Shown: positions 1-9,278 of the stretch, piece after piece
How positions within the stretch are numbered: the stretch's first letter is position 1
How the letters are laid out: every line of letters begins with the position of its first letter
Origin: an uncultured Erysipelotrichaceae bacterium
Lineage (GTDB): Bacteria > Bacillota_I > Bacilli_A > Erysipelotrichales > Erysipelotrichaceae
Direction: 5' to 3'
NCBI GenBank assembly: GCA_937902945.1
Contig: CALEMD010000126.1
Location: 1-31,531, forward strand
Length of the DNA stretch: 31,531 nucleotides
Notes under the pieces: model-generated
What the model saw: only the letters and a program-made list of their open reading frames with translations
Told to the model about the DNA's origin: nothing
The model's database searches: none
Position numbers and translations under genes: made by a program

Positions 1-327
1 GGGCCAAAGAATCCCCATAATTATCAGCGGAACCAAAAGAGCCATAGATACAACTATAGAAAGTTTCAAACAGCGATTCATGTTTTCTCTATCATTGCTC
101 CCATAATACTGTGCTATAAATACCGCACACGATGCTATCAATCCCATAAGCAGACTGTTTGATATATTAAATACTCTGTTAACTATAGTTATTCCAGATA
201 TATACGCATCGTTAAATCTTCCAATCATGAAGTTATCTATCAGACTTAATATATTCATAATCAACTGCTGAAACATCAGCGGCAAAAAAACACAGAGTAT
301 CTGCTTATTGGTTAATAATTTTTTCAT
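1..327 (-). CDS. MATE family efflux transporter, N-terminal part (cut by window edge)
   Basis: The first 109 residues of a membrane protein whose 3' end lies outside the window. It opens MKKLLTNKQILCVFLPLM, followed by QQLIMNILSLIDNFMIGR, the first helix pattern of MATE (multi-antimicrobial extrusion) transporters, which export cationic drugs or metabolites using a Na+ or H+ gradient. More hydrophobic helices follow. The start ATG is preceded by an AGGAGC ribosome binding site that overlaps the stop codon of the HAD phosphatase upstream, so the two are probably co-transcribed and translationally linked. The substrate cannot be deduced. The family call is good; the rest of the protein is not visible. 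Confidence 0.8.
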   Translation of the reverse strand, partial: MKKLLTNKQILCVFLPLMFQQLIMNILSLIDNFMIGRFNDAYISGITIVNRVFNISNSLLMGLIASCAVFIAQYYGSNDRENMNRCLKLSIVVSMALLVPLIIMGILWP

Positions 328-338
328 GTTGTTTGCTC

Positions 339-980
339 CTACCTAACAATATCGATTATTTCTGAAAGCTCATTAATGTAGTAATCGGCACCATCTTGCT
401 CAAATCCAAAGCGGTTATCGATTTTGCAGATGATTTTCAATCCCGCTGCTTTCGCAGCCTGTATCCCAAAAGTCGAATCTTCAACCGCAAAAATCTGACT
501 GTCATTCCCTATATATCTGCTTTTTACAAACTGGTATATTTCCGGATTCGGCTTGCTTTTTTGAAATTCTTCTCCGCTAATAATAAAATCAATAAACCGT
601 TCTACATGCAGCATGGCAATTATCTTCTCAATTGCATCTCTAGGAGATGATGACGCTATACAAAGAGAGTGATTGTTTTCCTTCAATTTTTGAAACGTTA
701 TATATGCTTCTTTGTTCAGAAGCTCTTTGTAATCAATTGTCTGTCCAGCAAAATATGCACGTCTAGCTGTTTGATATGATTCAATGTCATCATAAAAACC
801 TGGTATGTTTTCTTTAAGCAGCTGAAAGTCCATTCTGCTGTTGCTTCCAACCATTTTATTAAGAAATACCCGTGAGGGGTGATATCCAAGGGATTCCAAA
901 AACTGTTCACTGCGCTTTAAATACACAGGTTCAGAATCCATTAATACCCCATCCATATCAAAAGCCAATATAGCCATCAT
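339..980 (-). CDS. HAD-superfamily phosphatase, beta-phosphoglucomutase-like
   Basis: A cytoplasmic haloacid dehalogenase-type hydrolase of 213 residues, the usual size for the beta-phosphoglucomutase/phosphatase subfamily. Motif I is DMDGVLMDSEP with nucleophile D8 and acid/base D10; motif II is the SSS around residue 110; motif III lysine lies in QKSKPNP (141-146); motif IV is VEDSTFGIQAA with E167 and D168 as metal ligands. The insert between motifs I and II fits an alpha-helical C1 cap, so a small phosphorylated metabolite such as a sugar phosphate is likely, but which one is unknown. GAGGTGA directly precedes tandem ATG codons; the second ATG (977) has slightly better spacing and may be the true start. 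The gene ends 11 bp before the MATE start. Confidence 0.85.
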   Translation of the reverse strand: MMAILAFDMDGVLMDSEPVYLKRSEQFLESLGYHPSRVFLNKMVGSNSRMDFQLLKENIPGFYDDIESYQTARRAYFAGQTIDYKELLNKEAYITFQKLKENNHSLCIASSSPRDAIEKIIAMLHVERFIDFIISGEEFQKSKPNPEIYQFVKSRYIGNDSQIFAVEDSTFGIQAAKAAGLKIICKIDNRFGFEQDGADYYINELSEIIDIVR

Positions 981-1466
981 TCACCTCAACTATATTCTAT
1001 GTGACCGACACATTAACAAAACTCAATAAACTGCACTAATACCAGTGAAGCACTAAAAAACATGATTCTGTACACTATGTGCCGATTCACAGATATCTAA
1101 AAATATATGTGGATGGAGGACATCTTAAAGATAATCTGTTGTGTCAGGCTTTATCGATGTATCCGTAACATCCAGATTCATGTGGTATTAATTAAAGTAT
1201 TATTCTTCCTAATGCTTTTCTGCCTGTTTTTTGCAATGCTCTATCCATGTTGTCCGTTAGTACGTCTTTAGTTTTGTTTTGTTCTGAGTTCTGTGTGGTA
1301 ACCACAACCAAAAGCTTTCTGAGTTTGATTTTTCGTCACACCACATTATTTTTTGGAACGCAAATTAAACCTAGTATCAAATCAATGCAATGACATGAAC
1401 TCAATTTCAATTCGTTTTTAATAATGCATTATCCGGTCTATTCAAAACCGCCTCATTTTCTTTGCG
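981..1466. other. Gene-free gap of 486 bp at the left edge of the defence cluster
   Basis: No convincing gene, RNA or strong terminator is visible. Upstream of the HAD start (minus strand) there is a weak promoter-like TTGTTA with an AT-rich segment 17 bp on. Both strands carry short open stretches: a plus-strand frame near 1070-1165 reads YLKIYVDGGHLKDNLL before a stop, and a minus-strand frame near 1190-1330 ends TGRKALGRIIL. Neither has a start with a ribosome binding site and I recognise neither. They may be gene debris. A 13-bp palindrome TGTGGTAACCACA lies near 1295. The gap marks where the defence cluster joins chromosomal genes. Confidence 0.5.
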
Positions 1467-3560
1467 TTAATCCTCTGCCTCTGATTTGAAACCTTCTGCT
1501 CTTGCTTTGCTTTCAAGATCCAGAAGATGCTGTGACTGTACAGAATTCGGAACTTTATTAGGAAGCTGACATGCCGTCTTCAAGGCCGACACATCTGTCG
1601 CATTCACTAAATGATGCTCAACAGAGAACTGTGCAAGCCGCTTCCAATGATCAGCCGACAGTTGTACAACTTGTGTCTGTGCATTTATTCCCTTTACAAC
1701 CCATTGTTCCTTTGTGGATTGCCTACTTTCGTGTTTATTGTCAGCGACAGAGATCAAACAGTCTATCATATTCTTAGGCAGTTCGATATTCATTGTCTGT
1801 ACCGAATCCCAGCATTTTGCATTCTTGCACCACTGTGTTACGTTGATAATCGGTCGTTTCTCGTCAGTCAATTTCAAGAAAACCTTCTCACTGATTTCAT
1901 TAAGTGTTTCTTTAACAGTATTCGGAATATCCTGTCTGTTCCAAATCTGCATGAAATCAAAATCTTGACCTGGATATTGTTTAAGAATCAAGTTATGAAA
2001 CAGCGCAATACTATACGTAATGATATTTGCTCTATATCCCCCTTCATACCAATCCTGGTTAGGAATATATTTTTCTAAATACCCGAACATCAGCATTAAA
2101 GATGCAGTTGTCTGATAGTATCTGGCATTGAATTGTGCATCGTTTTTCTGCCACTGATCATCAATATAATTTGCAAACTGAATGAAGTTTGTCTGTGCGC
2201 CTCGGCTTACTATATCCGGATGTCCGAGCCAAGTATTCTGTACCTTTGCTAAATCTGTTTTCTTGATTACTTGGTTCTTAGGATTTTTCAGTAAAAATGT
2301 TTTTTTCTTTGCTATTGTAAGTCTCATCTGTTCCTGCAGGTATTGACCTCTTGCGCGCTCATAGAACCATATTGTTTCATATTGTGTTCCGTGTACAGCA
2401 GGTGCATAAGTGATTTTCGCTATCTGTTCCATCTGTCTGTGGAATGGATGTGACGCAAAAAAATCTGCATCACTGACCTTGTTCTGACTGTTAGACGATC
2501 TTGATATATCTCTGATCAAATTGTCCACTTCATCCGCTGTAGATTTATTCTCGTTTACTTCTGTCAGTTTCATCTGTACGTAGACAGAACTAAGATCTGC
2601 TTTATTGCTGCGGCGGGCATTATATAGTGATGCTGTTGTCTGACCACCATTGATTATCTGAAAATTCTTTGCTGATGCAATGTATTCAACTCCTCTTATG
2701 TTTTCAACTATCACATCTTCTGCCGTTACAGATATTCCATTATTGAATGCAAAAAACATATCCGGCCGATTGATTATTGTTTCACGGATTTTTTTGTTTA
2801 CTGCAACCTTTGTAGATAGGAATGATCTTACATTTCCCTCCAACAATCTCGCACCGTATTTATCATAAATGTCAGCAAGGATTCCGCCAGGAATGACTCC
2901 GAGAAAACTGTTGTATTTCTGATAATCACCCACATTAGCTTTAATGCATGGAATACCTTCAATACCATAGTCTTTAAAATCTATCTGTATGTTTTCAAGT
3001 TCTGGAGTAGTACATATTTCAAATAATCTAGAAAGATCCCAGATCTGCGCTTCTACTTGTTTTCCCTCAAAATCAGCGATATCAATATTTTTAATTCTTG
3101 AACTGGTATTCGCTTCTGTAAACAAAAACAGCCTGAATTTTCTTATATTATTAACGTTTTGTGTTCTTAGAAGATCAATCAAGTCTGAAGCACTTGTGCT
3201 TATATCTACCTTCTCATTCAGATTCGAATTGATCGATGCATCAACAAAGCAAAGAATTCTATCGAAAAATTGATTGGCAGAAGTGACTGTCAATGTTCTC
3301 TCGGTTTCAATTCCTGTATAATCCGCTGCTATCAGACACATTGTTCCGTCAAACTCATCAAAAGCGTAGCCATCAATTCTGTATTTTTTACGCTTGTATT
3401 CACCAACATAATAACAAGGATTGAAATCCGGCAGAATTTGGTTTTCAACAAGATAATCCGCCGCATTTTCAACAAAACATGCACATGATCCTTCTCCTGT
3501 TGTAACCGATGCCGCTTTAACGTCATCCAGAAAATCCTTCTTAAATTCTGCAGCATCCAT
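1467..3560 (-). CDS. AIPR family protein (abortive infection phage resistance)
   Basis: A 697-residue protein matching the AIPR family (PF10592). Diagnostic pieces: an N-terminal RIDGYAFDEFDGTMCLI (61-77), GARLLEGNVRSFL (236-248), FFAFNNGISVTAE (269-281) and INGGQTTASLYNA (303-315). AIPR proteins recur in phage-resistance and restriction loci; their biochemical role is not well defined, so an effector or nuclease role here is inference. No signal peptide or membrane helix is seen. The ATG shares one base with the preceding gene's stop (TGATG), implying coupled translation with the PD-(D/E)XK gene. It is the last gene of the cluster; no strong terminator is seen after it. The length is normal for the family and the frame is intact. 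Confidence 0.88.
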   Translation of the reverse strand: MDAAEFKKDFLDDVKAASVTTGEGSCACFVENAADYLVENQILPDFNPCYYVGEYKRKKYRIDGYAFDEFDGTMCLIAADYTGIETERTLTVTSANQFFDRILCFVDASINSNLNEKVDISTSASDLIDLLRTQNVNNIRKFRLFLFTEANTSSRIKNIDIADFEGKQVEAQIWDLSRLFEICTTPELENIQIDFKDYGIEGIPCIKANVGDYQKYNSFLGVIPGGILADIYDKYGARLLEGNVRSFLSTKVAVNKKIRETIINRPDMFFAFNNGISVTAEDVIVENIRGVEYIASAKNFQIINGGQTTASLYNARRSNKADLSSVYVQMKLTEVNENKSTADEVDNLIRDISRSSNSQNKVSDADFFASHPFHRQMEQIAKITYAPAVHGTQYETIWFYERARGQYLQEQMRLTIAKKKTFLLKNPKNQVIKKTDLAKVQNTWLGHPDIVSRGAQTNFIQFANYIDDQWQKNDAQFNARYYQTTASLMLMFGYLEKYIPNQDWYEGGYRANIITYSIALFHNLILKQYPGQDFDFMQIWNRQDIPNTVKETLNEISEKVFLKLTDEKRPIINVTQWCKNAKCWDSVQTMNIELPKNMIDCLISVADNKHESRQSTKEQWVVKGINAQTQVVQLSADHWKRLAQFSVEHHLVNATDVSALKTACQLPNKVPNSVQSQHLLDLESKARAEGFKSEAED

Positions 3561-4507
3561 CAGTTATTACCATCCTTATGCCATAATTCTATGCTAGGTA
3601 AATCAAGCTGATATATGCAGTTAATTATTTCCGTTCTCAAACTTTCTCTGGTTATCCGTGGAAACTCTCCATCAATTCTGTATCTGTCTTTCCGCAAATA
3701 GCAGAATTGATACTCATCGTAATCAGGCAGTTCAATATAACCAACGTTATTTAAGCGGATTACAAACAAATCAAGATCTCCACCATCTTTTCCAAATACC
3801 GACACCAATTCCTTAACAATATCATTCAGACTGAATGCTCCATCCGCTTCTGGCGCACATTTGTCTACCCGTTGAATTATCAATTCACCACAAGTATTTT
3901 CATCACCTAATTGTTCAACGGAACTGATTTCAATTTTGCACGATGCAAGTCCAGTTGTCTTAACTTCATGCCATTGTTTATTATATACAAAATCCTGATC
4001 AGCACCATCCGGTCCAACCCAGCCCAGTATTGCTTCATGGTTATCCATTCCGCCTTTCAAGACTTCTTTTAAATAAAGAAGTTCTCCAATCAGTCCTTTC
4101 TGCTGTTCTACAGAAAGCAGCTGATTTCTCTTCTGTTCCATTAATCTTCTCCATTGTTTATATCTATGAACAACCTTTCGAAGTGCTTCTTCCTCTGATA
4201 ATGCATCAGAGGAAGAATCGATTAGATCTGCGCACATACTTATGAATACTTCTTCTTGATTTTTTTCAGTAAGTGCAAGGGTGACATTATATCTGCCATC
4301 TTTACGGCCAACTATTGCCACAGCAATGCTTTTAGAAGAATCCATTCCCTTCGGATACATCCCCGTCACAATAATTATGGCTTTCTGCGTTTTTGATATG
4401 TATGAAATATGCCATTCTAACTGATGATTTAAATCGAGTTGCAGTGATCCACCCTCATAGTAGTCAATACGATTCCAAAATTCTTCAATTCTCTGCCTTG
4501 TACTCAT
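3560..4507 (-). CDS. PD-(D/E)XK motif protein (DUF4420-like), putative nuclease subunit
   Basis: A 315-residue cytoplasmic protein resembling the PD-(D/E)XK motif family (PF14390, formerly DUF4420), which commonly sits beside Z1-domain and GHKL ATPase genes. The likely catalytic core is an early acidic helix QKGLIGELLYL (E142), then GADQDFVY (D172) and HEVKTTG (E181, K183), i.e. the E...D...ExK layout of restriction-endonuclease folds. All three positions are present, so it is probably active as the DNA-cleaving subunit; that is inference from motif and context. Both junctions are TGATG overlaps of one base, which suggests stoichiometric expression with the Z1 ATPase upstream and AIPR downstream. 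Confidence 0.82.
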   Translation of the reverse strand: MSTRQRIEEFWNRIDYYEGGSLQLDLNHQLEWHISYISKTQKAIIIVTGMYPKGMDSSKSIAVAIVGRKDGRYNVTLALTEKNQEEVFISMCADLIDSSSDALSEEEALRKVVHRYKQWRRLMEQKRNQLLSVEQQKGLIGELLYLKEVLKGGMDNHEAILGWVGPDGADQDFVYNKQWHEVKTTGLASCKIEISSVEQLGDENTCGELIIQRVDKCAPEADGAFSLNDIVKELVSVFGKDGGDLDLFVIRLNNVGYIELPDYDEYQFCYLRKDRYRIDGEFPRITRESLRTEIINCIYQLDLPSIELWHKDGNN

Positions 4508-7284
4508 CAGTCCTCATCCTCCGTATCGTTATCAACATCTATCCAGTTTTGAAGTTCAACAAGATTCACCTGATACGTTGCAGTCTTTGTTCCGCCTTTG
4601 TCTTCAGGAAATCCAACTCCTAATGCAAACAGAAACCGACCATATTTTTCAGCATTCTGTTTATCAATTGCCGGATCGTCAGAATACTCTGCCTGTATAA
4701 CATGCATCATAAGGATCGGAGGTCTATCAGCTATTAAATACTCTTTATCGGGAACGCTTTTAACTTTGCCGTCTTTTGTTTTCCCTTCCTTTGATGATTC
4801 ATATTCTTTTTTAATTTTGGCAACTCGTTCGGCATTTAAGCCTATTCTTGCAATTCCTCCGGAGCCCACACGTAATTTTGTTCCTGTGATGCTGATTGAA
4901 TTATTTATAAGTTCAATTGATCGCTTTTCAGTATGCGGTATTGGCAGACTGATTTGACCACACTTAAACTCATCAGGGTATGAAACACCTGAACCATTTT
5001 TAATAAGTACTACATCCCAGCCTTTACCCCAGTTATTGTCATCAATATATTTTGATAATCCTTTCCCGTTATAATTCAAATGCCATAGATGTGTTTCAAA
5101 ATTCAGTAATAGATTAGACACAAGTTTTGGAGAAACATTCTCCCAAAAATAGTTTCCACGAGTTCTGCCATCACTCTCTGGAACCATGTTATCTGGATCA
5201 AGCTGTCCAATGAAATTTGCAAAGTACTTTTTGTTTTTTTCTAAAACCGTATCAGAAGCAACTAAACGCGGCGTTTCCAGAAGATGACCAGACACATTAA
5301 TCGCTATTTTAACCGTTGTTGCTGTTCTCATTTTATTCTTAGCAGTCACAATTAAAGATCCTGGATCCTGTCTCACTTTAAGCCCAAACTTAGTTGGATT
5401 TAATCCTGCGTCCCGCATTTGACGGATCTGACTCCGCAGGTCATTGGTTGCATCGGTAATCTGTCCATACCAATCTATTTCATCTTGTGAGAGCCATATT
5501 TTTACCAGATCTTCATAACCAGGTCGATAGCCAAACCATCTTCCCATCTGCATCAGAGTGTCATACATATTTGTGCTTCTATAGAAGTATGATACACATA
5601 GTCCTTCAAGCGTAAGCCCGCGTGACAGCATGTTCCCACCGATTGCAATAATTCTTAAACCATCTTCTTTGTGATTGTCATAATCCAATGATGTGGAACT
5701 GCCTTTTCCATTTACTGCTCGCACATAAATCGGTGCAATTGCTTTATAAATATATTTTCTAAGCACATCTTCCCACTTTAAGCCTGGTGAAGCTTTTGAA
5801 AGATTGTATTTATCCCAGACTCGATGAAGATCCGAAATGCTCTTTATCCTTTCGCTCTTGTCTTTTGATAGTTTGCTATAATTCTGAACATCTGACTTCA
5901 CCTGAGCAAGCCATTCATCCAATATTTCTGCAATGCTGTTTTGAATGGTAATGAATCTGCTGATATGAACCATCATTGTCCGATGATTTGTTTTGTCTCC
6001 TCGGACATCTCTAATGACATTTGTCAGCAGAAAATAGTATGCCGCTTCATACAAGTCAACCGGCAATTCATTGACTTGATAATCTCTTTTGAGTTTTTTA
6101 GGAAAACAGTCAAGAAATCTATTCTCATTGATTCTAATCAGCATTCCGCTCTTGTCGCCATCGTCTCCAAATATTCTGTCCGAACCAATATACTCATTAG
6201 GGGCATTCAATGCATAAATGAAATCAGACGGAAACAGATCGTTATTTCTGTTTGGATCACTGCTGTCCTGATCTATAAAAATGTTTGCAAAAGGTGTTGC
6301 AGTGACTGCAATATAAGATGTTTTTGTAAAGAGTGATAGGAGTTCTCTGATTGCCGAGTTTATGGCCGTCGGATCAGAATCGGTATTATTGGTATTAACA
6401 GATGCATTATCAGCTTCATCATCTATCATCATCATCGGCAGATCAATCTTCCCTAGTCCAGATCTTAGATTATTATACTTAAGCCATGTTGCGAGATTAT
6501 TCAAGATAGTTTTATTCTTCTTAACAACCAAGAGAATTGGACTTTTAACGTTATCAAGACTTAGATCATTGCTTTTCAGAACTCTGCCGTCAAAATCGTT
6601 TGCTACAGAAGTAAAAGAAGCAATTGTTATCTTTGTGTTGTAGAGACCTACTCCCACCAGTTTAGCTTTTTTTGATTTTTGAGGATCAAGATACTGATTG
6701 CTTTGACGGCCGCAGAATTCGGTATCCAGCCTGCCTTGTGTCTGCTGGCGAAGCACTTCAGGAATACCAGCTAACACAATTATGAGTTTATACCCTGCAT
6801 CAGCTGCTTTATTGGCAAGTGCCGTATATGTTGATGTTTTCCCTGACTGAACATCGCCCAATATCAGTCCCTTTATATGAAAACTCCTTTGCTCAGGATC
6901 TCCGCATTGATCAAGTATCTCATCAACAACCGAACTCAGTTTAGCTGTTGCTCTTGGGTGCCAGTGTTTATTTGTCTCCAAGTATGTTTTATATCTTGTC
7001 CAGTAACAAGAATCAATCTCGGATCTTCGCGCCGCCACCCATGGTTTATGTCCGTTATCCTGATCAGAAAGAAGAATTCCATCATCCATAATCATAATCA
7101 AATTTGCTTTTAGATGATTTTTTACTGTTTTGAATTCTTCGTCTGTAATTGGAATCAATGTATTGTTTTTTCTTACTAAATCAGCAAGTTCATCAAATTG
7201 ATCTTCTGTTGGAGGCGTATCTTCGCATCGGCTGTTGATATACACCGAAATCAATTCTTCTAATGTTTGAGCATTACTCTTCAT
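4507..7284 (-). CDS. Z1 domain protein, SF2-type ATPase/helicase-like
   Basis: A 925-residue protein with a Z1 domain (PF10593). Motif I (Walker A) is GDVQSGKTST (143-152, K149); motif II is IDDEADNAS with D289 and E290; motif III is AVTATPFANI (326-335). The second RecA-like half carries GGNMLSRGLTLEGL (549-562) and QMGRWFGYR (579-587) with candidate arginine fingers R582 and R587. All NTPase motifs are intact, so ATP-driven DNA translocation or remodelling is expected; Z1 proteins are typical of phage-defence and restriction loci. The N-terminal 130 residues and the C-terminal third have no motif I recognise. Its start overlaps the GHKL gene's end by 11 bases. It probably links recognition by the GHKL and B3-like proteins to cleavage by the PD-(D/E)XK protein (inference). 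Confidence 0.9.
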   Translation of the reverse strand: MKSNAQTLEELISVYINSRCEDTPPTEDQFDELADLVRKNNTLIPITDEEFKTVKNHLKANLIMIMDDGILLSDQDNGHKPWVAARRSEIDSCYWTRYKTYLETNKHWHPRATAKLSSVVDEILDQCGDPEQRSFHIKGLILGDVQSGKTSTYTALANKAADAGYKLIIVLAGIPEVLRQQTQGRLDTEFCGRQSNQYLDPQKSKKAKLVGVGLYNTKITIASFTSVANDFDGRVLKSNDLSLDNVKSPILLVVKKNKTILNNLATWLKYNNLRSGLGKIDLPMMMIDDEADNASVNTNNTDSDPTAINSAIRELLSLFTKTSYIAVTATPFANIFIDQDSSDPNRNNDLFPSDFIYALNAPNEYIGSDRIFGDDGDKSGMLIRINENRFLDCFPKKLKRDYQVNELPVDLYEAAYYFLLTNVIRDVRGDKTNHRTMMVHISRFITIQNSIAEILDEWLAQVKSDVQNYSKLSKDKSERIKSISDLHRVWDKYNLSKASPGLKWEDVLRKYIYKAIAPIYVRAVNGKGSSTSLDYDNHKEDGLRIIAIGGNMLSRGLTLEGLCVSYFYRSTNMYDTLMQMGRWFGYRPGYEDLVKIWLSQDEIDWYGQITDATNDLRSQIRQMRDAGLNPTKFGLKVRQDPGSLIVTAKNKMRTATTVKIAINVSGHLLETPRLVASDTVLEKNKKYFANFIGQLDPDNMVPESDGRTRGNYFWENVSPKLVSNLLLNFETHLWHLNYNGKGLSKYIDDNNWGKGWDVVLIKNGSGVSYPDEFKCGQISLPIPHTEKRSIELINNSISITGTKLRVGSGGIARIGLNAERVAKIKKEYESSKEGKTKDGKVKSVPDKEYLIADRPPILMMHVIQAEYSDDPAIDKQNAEKYGRFLFALGVGFPEDKGGTKTATYQVNLVELQNWIDVDNDTEDED

Positions 7285-8746
7285 TTTTTATAACCTCATC
7301 TCTAATTGCAACCAATATGCTTTCATGTTTTGAAAATGGTTCTACCTGTGATACTCCTTCGAGAAAAGTCAGTTTGGATTCTTTATCTGTCAAAGACAGC
7401 AGCATTGATTTAAGTGCTTTCCGTATCTCTTCATCAGATATTTCCTGGTCATTGCATATAGACTCATCATTATTCAGATCAACGTAAAGCTGGTTCAACG
7501 GCAATCCTGTTTCAATCTGTCTAAATAGGGTTTCCATCATTTTCTTGATAATCTCTGATTGAGATGCTACTTGCTTAACAGTCGGATAATCTCGATTGAT
7601 TTCATAATAATATCCACCTTCTCTGGCTTTCATACGATTCCATATATGAACTGTATTGTCTGAAATCTCTTTTTTGCCTCGCACTGTGTATTTTCTTCTG
7701 CTTTTTTCTGCGATCCTTTCAATTACATGTTCAAGATTATGCCTCACTTCTGCCGGCGGCATGGCAGAAGATTTCTTTATATCCAATGTCCACAGACTGT
7801 CTAATGTATTAGGAATATCCACCTGAATTCTCGCCAGTTTGGACAGATCGCCTTTCCTCATCATTCGAAACCATGTCCCCCATACAAGAAGTCTTTTATT
7901 CCTATATACATAAAAGCCCTGCAGTTTCCGCAAACCATCTTTCCCACCAGTTTTTCTGATCTCTTCAGGCGTCAATGACGATAGATGAGGAAGTATATAA
8001 GGTCTTACTGTTATCTTTGAACCATCAATGATAAATATCTCATCATCCATTGGACGATCGCTGTACTTCGCAAGGAAAGGATCTGCCGGTTCGATGTTAG
8101 CACCGTTAATTTCAATGCTAAGTCGATTGATTCCAGGCTCACCTGCTAGATATCTATGATACACGAGGGACAGGTGCTCTCTGACACTGTCAAGCATTAT
8201 TCCCATCGATTTCGAAAAATCTATTTCTCCTGCTTCCATCCGATCCAATTTCTGCCAAACAACAAGCGTTCCTGATTTCTCGCTATTAAGTTCATCAATG
8301 TTTGGAATGTTCTCTATTTCATCGCTTGAGTTCAGATCAAGCAATGACCAGCTTCCCTGCTTTGTCACAAAATCAATATCCCATCGTCTGATAGATAGTT
8401 CATTATTTTTTTTCGTAGCGACTGTTAAAACTCTGCATTGTGATAAAGATGCAGTTTTCAGTCCTAATCCAAAACGCCCCAGGTCGTTTGCATTCCGAAG
8501 TTCCAATGGATTCTTACTGCCATACTGCATTGCTGCTGTCAGTTCTTTACCGGACATGCCAACCCCATTATCAAGTATCGATATATAAGCGCCATCCAAA
8601 GGGAAAAATGATATCTTCACAGAACTTGCATCTGCAGCTATGCTATTGTCTACAATATCGGCAACAGCCGCCTCAAGCGAGTATCCTATAGCTCTTGTTG
8701 ATTCAATTAATGTCGGTGCATATGGTGGAAGATCAATTATATTCAT
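7274..8746 (-). CDS. GHKL (MORC/MutL/Hsp90-like) ATPase of a restriction system
   Basis: A 490-residue protein with an N-terminal GHKL ATPase domain (HATPase_c_3 type). The N box is EAAVADIVDNSIAA (25-38, N34), the G1 box is ILDNGVGMSGKEL (57-69, D59), and the G2 lid is DLGRFGLGLKTASL (88-101). An S5-like second domain probably follows (about 200-340). This is the architecture of prokaryotic paraMORC proteins, reported in restriction-modification neighbourhoods with SF2 helicases and nucleases. Such ATPases dimerise when ATP is bound and can clamp DNA. It is the first gene of the effector half of the cluster, 103 bp after vsr, with GGAG about 11 bases before ATG and a TATAAT box upstream. All nucleotide-binding residues look intact. 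Confidence 0.87.
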   Translation of the reverse strand: MNIIDLPPYAPTLIESTRAIGYSLEAAVADIVDNSIAADASSVKISFFPLDGAYISILDNGVGMSGKELTAAMQYGSKNPLELRNANDLGRFGLGLKTASLSQCRVLTVATKKNNELSIRRWDIDFVTKQGSWSLLDLNSSDEIENIPNIDELNSEKSGTLVVWQKLDRMEAGEIDFSKSMGIMLDSVREHLSLVYHRYLAGEPGINRLSIEINGANIEPADPFLAKYSDRPMDDEIFIIDGSKITVRPYILPHLSSLTPEEIRKTGGKDGLRKLQGFYVYRNKRLLVWGTWFRMMRKGDLSKLARIQVDIPNTLDSLWTLDIKKSSAMPPAEVRHNLEHVIERIAEKSRRKYTVRGKKEISDNTVHIWNRMKAREGGYYYEINRDYPTVKQVASQSEIIKKMMETLFRQIETGLPLNQLYVDLNNDESICNDQEISDEEIRKALKSMLLSLTDKESKLTFLEGVSQVEPFSKHESILVAIRDEVIKNEE

Positions 8747-8772
8747 TAGGATCTGACTCCGTTCTGATTACT

Positions 8773-8824
8773 ATTATAAGTCAATCTATCATTTATTGCC
8801 TCTGTATAACGGTCTTAAGACTGT
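8773..8824 (-). promoter_or_regulatory. Possible internal promoter and palindrome ahead of the effector genes
   Basis: In the 103-bp gap between vsr and the GHKL ATPase gene the minus strand has a perfect TATAAT (8773-8778), 27 bases upstream of the ATPase ATG, and further upstream a near-perfect 16-bp palindrome ACGGTCTTAAGACTGT (8809-8824, 14 of 16 positions symmetric). No good -35 box is found 16-18 bp from the TATAAT, so a promoter here would be weak or activator-dependent. It would let the restriction half be controlled apart from the methylase half. Confidence 0.35.
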
Positions 8825-8849
8825 TTTCGTCAGAAGTTTTGAGACATTT

Positions 8850-9278
8850 TTACGTAATGTTATTGGAAATTATCTGCTTGTATAGTTTTTCCGCAGTTTC
8901 AGCACATTTGTCCGGTTTTAGTGCGCACTCCCATATTGTAATTACTTTCCATCCCATTTCTTCTAGCATGGCAATGTTTTTACTATCATTTGCAGCATTC
9001 TTATTCAGCTTAGGTATCCAATACTCTTTATTGCTTTTAGGCACAGATGCATATTTGCATCCAGGATGCTGATGCCAAAAACAGCCATTAACAAAAATCA
9101 CTATTTTGTACTTTGGCAGTACAATATCCGGTTGTCCAGGGTATCTTTTATCATTTTTTCTAAAACGGAAACCCTTTGAAAACAAATAGCTCCGCACAAT
9201 CTGTTCCGGTTTACTGTTTGCTCTGATATGGCACATATTCGTATGCCGCTGTTCTTTTGTATGGTTATCCATTATCAT
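8850..9278 (-). CDS. vsr: Very short patch repair (Vsr) endonuclease
   Basis: A 142-residue Vsr mismatch endonuclease, which nicks DNA 5' of the T in T:G mismatches left when 5-methylcytosine deaminates. Its partner is the m5C methyltransferase two genes upstream. Visible features: SKPEQIVRSYL with E25, the PGQPDIVLP metal-binding loop with D51, and FVNGCFWHQHPGC with H69. The position equivalent to the E. coli catalytic H64 is Asn and T63 is Val; other Vsr homologues vary here, so loss of activity is not implied. Two starts are possible, ATG at 9278 and at 9272; both lie inside the previous gene's end (14- or 8-base overlap), so translation is coupled. Confidence 0.93.
   Translation of the reverse strand: MIMDNHTKEQRHTNMCHIRANSKPEQIVRSYLFSKGFRFRKNDKRYPGQPDIVLPKYKIVIFVNGCFWHQHPGCKYASVPKSNKEYWIPKLNKNAANDSKNIAMLEEMGWKVITIWECALKPDKCAETAEKLYKQIISNNIT

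Noticed and set aside
1611..2078. 155-codon plus-strand open frame inside the AIPR gene
   Set aside because: Antisense shadow: no ribosome binding site, no family resemblance, and the minus-strand AIPR motifs run through it.
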